Positions 1 to 10,726 of a stretch of 64,000 nucleotides of DNA are shown piece by piece. Below the pieces are notes generated by a model that saw nothing but the letters and a program-made list of their open reading frames with translations, searched no databases and was not told the DNA's origin. Numbering within the stretch: position 1 is the stretch's first letter; every line of letters starts with the position of its first letter. Origin of the DNA: Filosporella fistucella. Taxonomy: Eukaryota > Ascomycota > Leotiomycetes > Helotiales. The stretch spans positions 5,146,001 to 5,210,000 of the forward strand of contig JAQJZZ010000010.1 in assembly GCA_030077755.1 (NCBI GenBank). Reading direction: 5' to 3'. Both the position numbers and the translations under genes were made by a program.

Positions 1-1327
1 GACTGCGAGCCTTGACATGCCATAACAGGAATTACCTTGCTCTCTACATTCGCTCTCCAGTCTGGTACCCATGACGGTAATGCAGTTCCTATCACCATCC
101 TTGGAGAATAGTGGTTGAACAGATGAGCGTAGCAAATGATATCAAGATTACGATATTTCTCCACATATGCTCGCACCACATTTGTGTAGATCTCATCAAC
201 GGACGACTCATAATCTGGAACACCGAATACCTCACAGTCTTGGACAAGACCCCTGACTGAGTAAACTCTATCCCTCTCATCTGTCGTCTCGCAATCACTC
301 ATATAAGCCATCATAGCAACAAGTTGCATGGGCTTGTCCTTCTCTCTGTACCATTGATCAATACGCCTCCTTCCCCATGCCAATTTGAAAGCTCTTTGTG
401 ACATCAGTCCGGACTCAGTGGATTGTCCGCCATTACCAACACCTGATAGATATATGGCGTACATCGCACTCTTGAATTTGCTTCTTTGGATGCCTTTGCT
501 TCCACAGTACAGCACCAGGTCCTCCGGAATAATGAATTCTTGCAATGTCCAGACCCTCCTCCACCACGGTCTAAGAAATAATCTTTCAATTGCCTTCCAA
601 TCCACGCCACTTCCTTTTTCACGTAGACGAGGGAATGCAGCAGTATCAACCACACTCCTGCCGTTCTTAGTTGTCGTGTGTTTCCATCTCTCCCTGAACA
701 GTAATTGCAGAGAATTTATTGCTCCAGAGCAGTCCTCTGCTCCTTCAAAGCTGTTATCAACCTCATCTCCAAGCCAGACAACCGTCCGTCTGGCCATAGC
801 ATAAATCTGTGCCATGATTTTGACCTGGGCACCTCTTTCCTGTAAATTATCTTGGTCGATGCATATAGAGTCTATCCACCACCACACATCTCCATCAAGA
901 CCCCGAATGGAGAGAGCGTTTTGAAGAAATGAGTAAACACTATCTAAGATGGGGACCTTATATCCATTTATTATGAGTGTGTTGGATTTTGAGTTTGTCG
1001 GCGGGCCCCACTGCAACAGGTTAGCATTGTGCTTTGTTACGTCTTGAATATGAGTGAAGGTTAAATCTGCTTGGGAAATGAAAGAATTCCTTCACAGCAA
1101 AATTCTAGGGGAAAAAAGGAAGAGTGCGACAGTACAGTGTAGGAAAGCGTTATGAAGTTCGGGCGGTGAGGGGAGTGAAGGGGGAAGGGAAGCAGCTCCC
1201 CATCCCATGCCTTGGCACTACTGCTTTTGCTTAGACGCAGAAGACGTATGGTATCCAACGGCTGATAGAGCAGCTCTGAGGGATGGCCGTTCTCCATGAT
1301 CTGGATTTTGCTCAGCTCGTCGTTCAC
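1..1327 (-). CDS. HET-domain (heterokaryon incompatibility) protein, 3' end beyond window
   Basis: Two exons: 1327..1136 and 1010..1 (continuing off the window), with a 125-bp phase-0 intron (GTACTG...TTGCAG). Splicing joins LSYT to WGPP, restoring the first HET motif (LSYxWG). Exon 2 then carries WIDSICIDQ-NLQERGAQV, VVWLGDE, a long inner segment, WWRRVWTLQE and DRVYSVRGL, which is the standard order of HET-domain blocks. HET proteins act in non-self recognition and programmed cell death after fusion of unlike hyphae. The N-terminus, before the domain, is about 60 residues and starts MNDELSK. The C-terminal part is not in the window, so integrity cannot be judged. The visible 1010 bp of exon 2 is open. 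Confidence 0.88.
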
Positions 1328-2523
1328 GTGACTTGAAAATCAGAGTACCTAAATGCAAGTGGAGTCTAAGGAATAAGAGCACATGTTATTGTTTTGATGA
1401 ACGCAGAGAAGGAATCGTGAGTAGACTGCAGAAAAACACACATTTAGAGGTGAATATCGCATAAATGCAGCCTGGCGAGTAACTTTTTCAAAGATGTCGT
1501 GGGCTGACCAGGTATACTTCCAGATCCTGCATGCAGTCTCAGCCTCACTAATGTGAAATTTCGGAACGTAGCACACCCATCTCCGCACACCACAATTCTA
1601 TTTGGAGTTGACCCTATTGAGAGGTAAGTCATACTTGAAGTTGATAAAGGGGTTGTAGGTGTGCAATTCAATGCCCAGAGTTATCATTAAGCGGAGCCCC
1701 TTTAATGGATTTACATCACGTGGAGCTCATGCCATATACTGTCAAGGTCACCAAGTTGGCTGCTAGTTGTAGTATCTAATCTTCCCATGACGCTAATATC
1801 ATGTTTATATCTACTAGAGCTTGTTCAGTAAGTCAACGTCAGAATCATGAAGGATGCTATATGCATCACGTGCATATAAGTTCGCTATCCTCGGCAAAGT
1901 GAAAAATACCTGGTGCTGCACTTTTCAGACCACCCATACGAGCTATACAAAGCTTATTTAACTTCTTTTTATTCAAGACAGGTGCTGCTGCATGGAAGTT
2001 TGTTCATACTCTGAGCATCAAAATTCTTTACATTCGGTCCCGAAGAAATGCATGTAGCGACGAGTGCGATGCAAACTCGTGTTAAACTTACAATCCACCT
2101 TGGCGCAAAAAATCGGACAGAAATGCGGGTACTTGCGCATGAGAAACCACGCAGTTCTCCCCGCCGAAAGTGGGACAACATGCGAGTTTTTATTATCAGA
2201 TCCGCCTCATCGGATCCTATCTCTCCATCTGATAAGATGTCCTTCGGCACAAGTCACTTGGCACCTGTCAAAAGCATCCACTTTGACACTAAACAGGTTA
2301 AAGCTTGCGTTCTTTGTTTCCCGGGCTGTTGAGTAGGTTTTCTTAGCGGATTCTCCAGCCATGAGATTCCCACTTTCTCCGAACTCGCTTTTCGTCCTCA
2401 GGTGGGGTAGTATTTTGGTCCATGTGCTTTTAAAGATTGAATGCTCCCGATGTCTTTCGAATTTTTCCGTCATTCGTTGTGTATGCCCTCTCTATCCACT
2501 TCATGGTCACTACATTCGACAAA
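1328..2523. other. Intergenic, no supported gene
   Basis: About 1.2 kb between the HET gene and the MFS transporter. Open frames here are short, overlap on both strands and match nothing I recognise. The last 350 bp, upstream of the MFS start, contain several GATA-type hexamers (for example around 2196 and 2229), compatible with a nitrogen-responsive promoter, but these are common words. Confidence 0.4.
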
Positions 2524-4527
2524 ATGAGTGAGCCTATCATGTCCAAGGGACCATCTCATGATGTAGCCCCAGTCGAGAAAGCTGTCGTCAAAAGTGACGA
2601 GCCTTCAATCGAAGAGAAGAGCAACGAATCAGACTCTGGAGATGAAGATTCAACACTGAAGGATGTGCCGCTGAGCTTCAAAATTGCCTCTATTCTTATG
2701 GTCTCAGCAATTGGTTTTGGATCATCATGGAGTAGTGGTATCACGGGCGCTATGGTATGTCATTTTTTATCTGGGAAAGGACGGCAGAGAGTTACACATG
2801 TTGCTCCTTTTCTAGTTTTAGCAGTTTCGCAACACGCGCTAATGTCAAAAACAGAAAACTGCTCTGAAGAAGGTTATTTACCTTGCAATAAACTAGTATT
2901 TCGTCGACTGACCTTGACAGGGTCTAAAAATCAACAACAAGCAGTATGCTCTGATTGATGGAAGTGCAGATTTCATGAAAACGGCTTTAATTTTGGTCTC
3001 TGGAATTGTGACAGATCGAATTGGAGGCGCGAGTAAGTTAGAACCAAGCACAAACCTATTCTTGCAAATTCTAATTTTGGAAGGGGCAATTTTGTACGGG
3101 AACGCCATTTACACCGTCGGCTCCATGTTCCTCGCAGCAGCGACCACCATCCGAAGCTATAAATTTATGATCGTCGGTGAAGTTGTTTTGTCATTTGGAA
3201 ATATCGCAACTCAAATCGCACAATACAAAATCTTCTCAAGCTGGTTCCCACCAAGTCACGGATTTGCTTCAACTCTTGCTCTCGAACTGGCAATTGGCAA
3301 GGTATGGCTTTGGTGTTCCGTCTGATGATTCAAGACTAACGATACAATAGATTGGTGGTTTTGTCGGAAAATCTACAGCGAACATAATCGCGAAAAAGAC
3401 AGGAGACTTTTCCTGGGTGTACTGGACAGCTGTGTTCATGAATCTCTTTACCAATGTGATGACTTTGGCATTCTACATTTTCACCAAGTATTGCGAGAAG
3501 AAGTTCAGAGCCATGTCTGATCCCGCTACAGGAGAGAAACTTACTGAGAGCAACAAAAAGTTTGAGATAAAGAAGGTCTTTGAGTTGCCGTGGATTTTCT
3601 GGGGTGTGATGCTGTTCAGTCTATTTGAGACGAGTACGGCGAATATTTTCCAGACGAATGCTACGGAATTGGCGGAAGTCCGATTTGGTACCGATGCAGT
3701 TACTGCGGGTTGGTATACGAGTGTGCTTCAGTATGCTGGATTTTTCGTGGTCCCTTGTTTGGGCGTATTTATCGATCTATACGGAAATAGGTTGTCCTTG
3801 AGTAAGACCACCCCTTCGCTCTATTGATATTGAAGGTTTGCTAACTAGTTGAAAGTGATTATCTGCGGTGGCGGAGTCCTCCTCGCAATGTGTCTGGTAA
3901 ACTGGGCTCCAACCGAGAAAGGGACTGCAGCTGCGTTTGGCATCTACGCAGTAGCATACTCCTTCGGACCAACTCTCATCATCGACTCTATCAGAACATC
4001 AATCTGGCATCAGTCCGTCTTTGGATCCGCATACGCAGTCAAGATCACGATGAATAATGCGTGAGTATTGCCATATCATTGTGTAGGATCCTGACTGACA
4101 TCCATACAGCCAAAACATAATCGTCGGCATTCTTGCCGGTGTCCTGCAAGACAGCTCCCCCAAGAAATCACCCTACAAAAAAGTTACACCCCTCTACGTC
4201 ATTCTCTCAATTCTCTCGCTCATTGTATCACTTGGCATGACATTCATATTCTTCCTCTCCAAGAAACAGAAAAAGAGTATCTACGTCGATATCGCACGAT
4301 TGCAATGGACGCGGAAGCAGCGGATTGCGAATGGAAGTTTGATTAATGAGAGAAAAGCCGTTGTGGGTTTTGGGGACGAGGACGAATATTTGGGGCAGGA
4401 GGGTGAGACCAATGAAAGGAAGAGGATGAAGAAGATCAGTAAGGGCGCTTTCGCGGTGCTAATGTTCTGGGTGGCGGGAAGCTGGGCTGCGTACTTCTGG
4501 GGTGTGGGAACAGGTAATAGTGCTTAG
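2524..4527 (+). CDS. MFS transporter, MFSD1-like
   Basis: Six exons: 2524..2754, 2921..3032, 3084..3301, 3351..3801, 3856..4060 and 4110..4527, giving 544 aa with every junction in phase. The protein has a hydrophilic acidic N-terminus (about 65 residues), then 11-12 hydrophobic helices. GLKINNKQYALIDGS, then SGIVTDRIGGAR and YGNAIYTVGS match the 'inner loop after TM2' signature of the major facilitator superfamily. SWFPPSHGFASTLALELAIGKIG resembles the MFSD1-type 'WF..K..N..FGL' region. A last helix follows a long basic cytosolic loop. Acceptor 3853-3855, not the more obvious 3847-3848, restores frame in intron 4. Substrate unknown. It ends 107 bp from the convergent UstYa gene, so it may export that locus's product, but MFSD1-like proteins are not typical cluster exporters. 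An upstream in-frame ATG at 2503 is an alternative start. Confidence 0.85.
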
Positions 4528-4633
4528 ATGGTACTAATAATCCCTTTACTCAGATGCAGCGCTTTCGAAACGCAAATATGACAACATTATTTATTTGCGA
4601 AAAATCTCCTTCGTAGAAAAATGGCAGCTGCCG

Positions 4634-5740
4634 TTAATGAACATGTTCACCCACAGCCCCTTCTCCCAACTCAACCCTATCATTTCCCTCCTCATCAAAA
4701 AGCACAAAATACATCTCATCCATCTTCGCCTCTTTTACACCTTCTGGCTTCTTCAACGCCACATACTTCTTCAAATCCAAACTGTTCTCTTTCCTCCATT
4801 CAACTAACGACTCAAAATCCCGACACTGATGATTTATACTGAAATCTGGGAAGGGAATGTGTTGCGTCTCCATCCATTGCATAGGCACGATGTCGGTGTT
4901 ACCGGTACACATTATGTTTTGCATGAGGATATCGGCACAGTGCGTAAGATGTGTGGTCCAGAGACGAGGGTGTCGCGAGGTGTTGGCGGAGTAGTTGTAG
5001 TATGTTGGGAAGATGAGTTTGCGGAGGGAGTTGAGACAGTGAAGTTGGTGGAAGATGTCTGTGGCATGGCACATTGTTTAGTGAAATGTTCGAAAGTGAG
5101 CCCGTATAGTAACAGGATTGAATGGGGCCACATACCAAGAGAGCCCATGTATGCATCATCTCCAAGACCCCAGATGTCGTCTTCTAGCTTGATCACCATC
5201 TCGGGATCTTTACCTAGCTTCCTCACTTCGTCACCTGTTAATGGGATGGTACGTAGTAGCTCGTATTCGTCCCAAATACTGTCTGCTGCGGGATTTGGAA
5301 GCTGTCGGGCGATTGAAGGATTTAGCCTTGGGAAGAGAGTCCCGTTGATGATTTGTGTGAAAGTGGGTATTGTGAGTTTTTCAAGAATCGGCGCTGGATG
5401 TTGTAAGTGAGCAAGTAATCTAGGAGCTTGTAAAGGATCTCTATGACTTACAGTAGAACGAGGTTGCTTTCAGCAAAGGATTCCTCCCTCGAGGCTGCTG
5501 ATGAGAGGAGAAATATAAGACACAAGAAAAGGAGAACAGTATGAAATTGCATAAGCTCGAGACGATCAGCACTTTTCGGGACGCACTTCGATCTTGGTTT
5601 CTGAAGCGTGGAGTTCCAGCTTGAGAATATCCGCATAGCAATTCTCCATTTTCTTCATAGCCAGAATCGATTGAGCTTTTCGATGACCCAAAAGTTGAAG
5701 ACAATGAGGTATATTGTGCTGGTCTCCAAGGAAGTTTCAT
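4634..5740 (-). CDS. UstYa-family (DUF3328) membrane oxidase-like protein
   Basis: Three exons: 5740..5452, 5393..5136 and 5058..4634 (introns 58 and 77 bp, phases 1 and 1), 323 aa. A single membrane helix lies near residues 57-79, preceded by a basic cytosolic tail, as in the family. Two HxxHC motifs are present: HQLHC at 186-190 within SLDIFHQLHCLNSLRK, and HLTHC at 219-223 in THCADILMQNIMC, both diagnostic of UstYa/DUF3328. A conserved NGTLFPRL stretch precedes them. Known members catalyse oxidative cyclisation of ribosomal peptides (ustiloxin/cyclochlorotine-type pathways) or other oxidative tailoring, probably with copper at the HxxHC histidines. The gene diverges from the KR-repeat secreted peptide gene at 6645 and is convergent with the MFS gene. 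Intact by sequence. The specific substrate is inferred only from the neighbourhood. Confidence 0.9.
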
Positions 5741-6644
5741 TTTGTAAGTATGTGCAAGCCTTGTATCATGTGGATGAGAGCGACTCGAGCCTAGAGCTTT
5801 ACAATCTCCAAAGTGTGTGCTGAGGCATAGAGTCCTATGTCTAGGAAAGTCTTACTCCCAGAATCAGGTCCCTTGCTAGGTAGGGGGAAAGGTAAGGTTG
5901 AGGGTCGGGTGTTTGCAGCGGAGACCGTTGTTCTCATCGAGAGTGCAACGAAACGTTAGTTGATACCTTCTCGGTACAACCCGTATAGATAGCGAAAGAT
6001 ATGATTGCATTGCTTTGCCGTTCTGCTACATTCGGCAGGTATTATCAGCATGACAGTGGCAAAACGGATGCTCCAAGCACAGGGTGTGGTAATCTAACTT
6101 GGGGCACAGCTTCATTCTTTGCGTAACCTCAGAACCTTATGTCGAGTAAACCACTAATCCGTTATCATCTATTTTCTATTCGCCAAGTGTTATAAGCTTC
6201 CCTTCTATTTTCTTGGAAAGCTTGGTGGGTCCCTTGCCGCTGCTGCAACACATGACGCTTCCCCTCATTATCGAAATACTTGGATAGGCAGGTTGAAGAT
6301 TGTAGCCCAGTATCACAATCAAGTATACCTTAACTTTGGGATGGCTAATTGGTTTACGGCAATCGCGGCCTTTAGCATAATGTGTAGTCTCGTGTATTAG
6401 CATATTGCTTTGCTTCGCCGCTGTAGTGCTTGACCACGCCACTGAATATTGGGCTGGCGAAAGTAACCTTCCTATCTGAGAAAATCAAGAAGATTGAGAG
6501 TGCAGATCAATGTTCGCAAACTTGTGATCCCAAGATATATAAGAAATGCCAGAATGTTGTGTAACAAATTGAGCGAAACAGACTTTCATCACAGCAAACA
6601 ACCACCAGATTTCAGAATCCATCTCGAACTCCACATCACCAAAC
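5741..6644. promoter_or_regulatory. Divergent intergenic region between UstYa gene and repeat-peptide gene
   Basis: A 0.9-kb shared upstream region. No recognisable coding sequence was found on either strand. It is the only place where both genes of the candidate peptide pathway could be co-regulated. I could not identify a palindromic CGG-type site in it. Confidence 0.4.
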
Positions 6645-7060
6645 ATGCACCTCAAGCAAATCCTTGCATTTGTAGCCTTGCTACCAGTGATTACTGCTGC
6701 TCCCATCGTTGGTAAGTAAACATAAGATGCCAATTGCTTCGGTTCTAATCTTCAGAAGAGGAGCGCGATGGTCTTTACTGCATGAACACAATCCTAGGTC
6801 GCGCCGTAGATTGTGGACCTCTTCTCGATGCCAGGAGCGAGATGTACGCAGTATGCGTTCTGGGTAAAAGAGCTGGAGATATCGCAGATTGTGGCCCGAT
6901 TTTGGAAGAGAGGAGCAAACTGTACGCAAACTGCGCACTGAGCAAGAGAAGTGGAGAAGCTGCACCTTGTGGCCCTATGGAGAAAAGGGGTGAACTCTAT
7001 AACACATGTGGGCTTGTTGGGAGGGGTGTGGAAACTATTCCATGCCCACCTAAGGAGTAA
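6645..7060 (+). CDS. Small secreted protein with four Tyr/Cys repeats and KR sites; candidate RiPP precursor or KEX2-processed repeat protein
   Basis: Two exons: 6645..6711 and 6756..7060, with a 44-bp intron carrying a CTAAT branch site; 123 aa. Residues 1-19 form a clear signal peptide (hydrophobic LAFVALLPVITA, then AAP). The rest consists of four imperfect units of about 25 residues, starting near 26, 49, 75 and 100. Each has R-x2-(L/M)Y, a Cys, a basic site and a second Cys followed by GP or PP. Tyrosines are at 30, 53, 79 and 104. Eight cysteines are at 31, 42, 56, 68, 82, 94, 107 and 119. KR dipeptides at 60-61, 86-87 and 99-100 fit Kex2 cleavage. Signal peptide, tandem repeats, KR sites and an adjacent UstYa gene are the pattern of dikaritin-type precursors. 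The regular cysteine pairs equally suit a small secreted cysteine-rich protein. Function is not established. Confidence 0.82.
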
Positions 7061-7382
7061 TTTGAAGTCATGTTGCGAGATGGAGGAGTGGTCAGGGGAC
7101 AGTAGCAAGGTGACGTGGATGAACGCAGCGAATAAAAAGCGAGATCTGAGAAATTGTTTGAATTGAAATATCAAAATGTGAAAGTGAAGCCAATATCGAC
7201 AAACTAGTGAAACATGGTCCAGTCATTCTCCCATGTGATCTCTGGGATGATAAATCGCGATTGAGAAGATACTTGATGCGGCCAGATCTAGCCTGACTCA
7301 GTGATCACGACTTCTTCTAATACTTCCCGGACCTTCGTGCTTCCACTTCAGCCTACTTTCTATGATCCTCCGTGGAGTAGGA
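7061..7382. other. Short intergenic stretch
   Basis: Some 320 bp with no supported gene. It is the 3' side of both neighbours (convergent genes). Confidence 0.5.
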
Positions 7383-7879
7383 TCATACTTCACTGGCGCA
7401 GCTAGTCTTCGTCGCTTTCACCCTAATCAGATCCTGCAACTTCATTTGCACATATACATCCTCAGAAGTCGCGTCATAGCTCGATGGCGTCCTGCACCAC
7501 CGCCTGGATCTGGGCCATCTGAGTTCCATATTCGCGTTATGAGCTTGATTCTGCAACTTGAACCCCGCCATAAGGAAGTATCCTGCAGTTATCACGAGAG
7601 TGAATATGATTGGAACAATCAACAAGGATCCAGACGAATTGCTATTTCTAGCCTTGAGCTTTTTGGGTGAGGTTGAAATATCGCCATTACCCCCATACTC
7701 GCTGCTCGTTGAGACATTGAATTGACAGTCACGCTGCCATTAATGCAGCACATGGTGATGTTCTGCCTGTCCGATTCAGCAGTGTTGGGGAGCACAGGCA
7801 TGGCCTTGTTGACAGCGTTTGAAAGGGTGTTGTGCGCAGTCACTGGGTGGAAGTTGAATTTGGGAACAACGAATGACAT
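7383..7879 (-). CDS. Small single-pass membrane protein, hypothetical
   Basis: Proposed as two exons, 7879..7796 and 7733..7383, about 144 aa. The second part is clearly protein-like: a Ser/Asn-rich stretch (STSSEYGGNGDISTSPKK), then a hydrophobic helix LLIVPIIFTLVITAGYFLMAGF, then a basic tail. The upstream frame starting MSFVVPKFNFHP differs, so either a 63-bp intron with a weak GTGCTC donor or a frameshift joins them. The family is not recognised. It lies convergent to the repeat-peptide gene and might belong with it, but nothing in the sequence says so. Confidence 0.45.
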
Positions 7880-9697
7880 GCTGATTTTCGGTTCGCTCTA
7901 GGCTGTGAATCGGTGATGATTGGATGGTAAGTAATATTTTAATTATGCTGGATGTTGCTATGACAAACTCGGTGTGGTTTTCTAAGAAGTTTAGAAAGAA
8001 TTGCAGGGCTGGGTTGTAACAAAAGGTATTTACTAGCTAGCAATGTGAGCTCAAATCCGAGATATCGAGATAGAGACGATTCTTCCTGGCGAGCTCTGGA
8101 GATCTCGGAACCCTTCGCGTATCTTGACTTTCTACACTATGGGGTTTCAGTTGAAGCGTGCCATAACCTGTCAGTGCTATTGGCGCTACATCAGCGCTCA
8201 ACTTCAAGATATACCCAGATGCTCGGAGATGTCAATCGAAATTCTGTTTGAAATTAACGTACCACTGATACGAGACATGCTCTACCTAAGTCGATAAGGC
8301 TTGTTACTTCTCACAAAGGTACTGGCGAAGTGCCACAAAATTGTAGCACTTTGACGTGGCTTGCTTGGCCAACGATACGACCGGCGATTGTGGTCCATGT
8401 AATCATAGACCACACCAAGAAAGAAACAAATTCAAGGAAATCTCCATTGACTGAACGTCTCTCGCTCATGGCAAATATTGTTAGTATTATATTTATTTTT
8501 TGGAGAAATACTTGGGGTGCTAACGAGACAAGGGCCTCAGGCTCTGCAAAGCATTCCATGCCCTGGGAGCTGGACGTTACAGTACCCGCTTGAGCTGAAA
8601 GCAGCTGGGTAGTACAATGACACAAAGGAGGAAATAAAATATAACAAGAGGAATGCCCATATCCAAGAGAGAAAGCTGATGAAGTGTGTATGTACCTAAA
8701 GATGCCAAATGTTTCAGGCTTGAGTTAACCCCGCACAAAGTATGCGATCGTCGACAAATGTGTATGCCCTAGGCCTTCGATAAATATCTCGAAGTAATCA
8801 GTTCTACCTCATTTTTTCGTTACGTCTCGTGTGTTCTATGTTCCTTTCAGAGTCACAGGCTATACAATTTGTGAATGCGTTGGAGTTCTGTCCTCAAGTG
8901 ACCGAATCGATAGGTTGCTCGCCGACCCATCAGTCACAACGTTGAAAGGGATCAATTGTGATCTAGACAAAGGATCCTGATTTGTCGTTTCTCATTTCAT
9001 CGGAAGGGTCTGATGTACTCTGTGTCTAGCTCTTTAGCAGCATCGTAGAGCTCCGGCGACAAGTTGCTGCTGTCAGCTCAGGCCGAATTTGTGGGTACAT
9101 TCTGCCTTGCAAACTTAATATACTCATGCTTTGGAAACATTGATCAGATCTCTCCAATAAACTGGGCTGCAGATGTGTTCGTCTCCTCCTTAATGGAATG
9201 GATTGTTTCGTATGGTTGTACGTAATAGAAAAGGTTATCTCGAGCACGACATGTCGAGCTTTGATGATAATTGTTCTGCGAACCAATCATCTTGTCTTTC
9301 AGCCTCACTCTCACATCCTCACCTCACCTCACCTGTCCGCAAGGCTGCATTGCAATGCAACAAGGGCAACATGTTTTTGCTACTATCGAGACTTTGATAT
9401 CTCAGTCTTATAATTCCAAAGTATCTTCACTTACATTTGGACTCATACGTCAATATTTCAGCCTTGCGAAACTTCTCGGTCGGCTTTTGAAATGCGCCGA
9501 CGGACTCGGACGAAGACATTCTTACCAATCCGCGGATATCAATTCCTCCAGATCAAATATCCCATCCATTACTATTACGCAGTAACATTCGTTGCCTGTT
9601 GCATTTCTTCCCAGGGAAGATTGAATTGTTTCTATTGCAAGTCCTAGATTTACTTTCATCTCACTCCTCTTCACATCTCTCTTTTCAATCTCGAGCT
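7880..9697. other. Gene-poor region, 1.8 kb
   Basis: No confident gene. A frame on the minus strand (8625..8311, 104 codons) has one hydrophobic segment (EFVSFLVWSMITW) and could be a small membrane protein, but its composition and start are unconvincing. The last 100 bp before 9698 are pyrimidine-rich (CTCTTCACATCTCTC), typical of a fungal 5' leader. Confidence 0.4.
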
Positions 9698-10726
9698 ATG
9701 GCAAATACATCAACAGTCCGATTGGAAGAGCAAGGAACTTGCATCTTCCAACGCTTCTGTAATACATATGCTGCTCATCCCTCTCCCCAGCCACACAATC
9801 TCCCTATAACAACTCCAGAACGCCTGTCTGCTACCGATTCGAAAACAATCCTTTACCTAGCTTACGGCTCCAATCTCTCCGCCGAAACATTTCGAGGCAA
9901 TAGAGGGATTCAACCCCTCTCTGCTGTCAATGTTCATGTCCCCTCACTTGACCTCACATTTGATCTTGCTGGGATACCGTATATCGAGCCCTGCTTCGCA
10001 AATACACGATATCGCAATTCTACGAAACCTCCTTCTACAACAGACTACCACAAAGATAGATGGACTAAAGGACTCATTGGGGTTGTCTACGAAGTCACAC
10101 CCGAGGATTATAGAACGATCATCGCGACCGAAGGTGGTGGCGCAAGCTATCAGGATGTGATTGTGCTATGCTATGCTCTGCCACCGGGCACAGAAACGGT
10201 AGATCCTAGCCCGAAAGGAGCAGCGTTTAAAGCACATACACTACTTCAGCCAGATAGCGATGAAGAACGTGGAAGGGTAACAAGGACAAGGGCGGGTAGG
10301 GTTCATCGACCTGATCCCAGCTATGCGCAAGCTTCTGCTCGTTATTTGAAGCTCATAACTAATGGAGCAGAAGAGCATGCTCTACCAGAGGAGTATATGA
10401 AATACCTGTACGATATTAGGCCGTACACCATCACAACCAAGAGGCAAAGAGCTGGGCAGGCACTCATTATAACATTGTGGATGCCTTTCTTATTGATGCT
10501 TTTTGGACTGGGAAGGATATTTGCCGACGACGAAGGTAAGATACCAGATTGGCTGGCGGCACTTATGGGAATAGTGTTCAGGCTGCTCTGGGGAGTCTAT
10601 GATGGTGTCATGTTGAAAGTATTTGGGGATGGAGAACGGACTATCGGCGACTCCGAGGATGAGAATGGCGGTTTGACATTGGGAGAGGAGAAGACAAAAT
10701 TGGACGACGAAATATATCGCGATTGA
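9698..10726 (+). CDS. Gamma-glutamylcyclotransferase-like protein with C-terminal membrane segments
   Basis: Single exon, 342 aa from the ATG that follows a CT-rich leader; an in-frame ATG at 9599 lies in the leader and looks non-coding. LYLAYGSNLSAETF near residue 50 is the YGSNL signature of the GGCT/AIG2 fold. GVVYEVTPEDYRTI and a Glu-containing TEGGGASYQD segment follow, as in family members that act on gamma-glutamyl amides and release 5-oxoproline. Two hydrophobic stretches near the C-terminus (ALIITLWMPFLLMLFGLG and a second starting LAALMGIVF) suggest membrane attachment, which is common in fungal homologues of this length. Substrate unknown. Expression, catalytic Glu position and topology are inferred. 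Confidence 0.82.
   Translation: MANTSTVRLEEQGTCIFQRFCNTYAAHPSPQPHNLPITTPERLSATDSKTILYLAYGSNLSAETFRGNRGIQPLSAVNVHVPSLDLTFDLAGIPYIEPCFANTRYRNSTKPPSTTDYHKDRWTKGLIGVVYEVTPEDYRTIIATEGGGASYQDVIVLCYALPPGTETVDPSPKGAAFKAHTLLQPDSDEERGRVTRTRAGRVHRPDPSYAQASARYLKLITNGAEEHALPEEYMKYLYDIRPYTITTKRQRAGQALIITLWMPFLLMLFGLGRIFADDEGKIPDWLAALMGIVFRLLWGVYDGVMLKVFGDGERTIGDSEDENGGLTLGEEKTKLDDEIYRD

Noticed and set aside
31..1010. Plus-strand frames in the first kilobase
   Set aside because: They are antisense to the HET-domain exon, which has all conserved HET blocks on the minus strand.
3802..3855. Apparent frameshift in the MFSD1-like gene when the acceptor at 3847-3848 is used
   Set aside because: The acceptor AG at 3854-3855 restores the frame (ATG ATT ATC TGC), so no mutation is needed.
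4829..5410. Long plus-strand open frame of 193 codons
   Set aside because: It is the antisense of the UstYa-family gene, whose minus-strand exons carry both HxxHC motifs.
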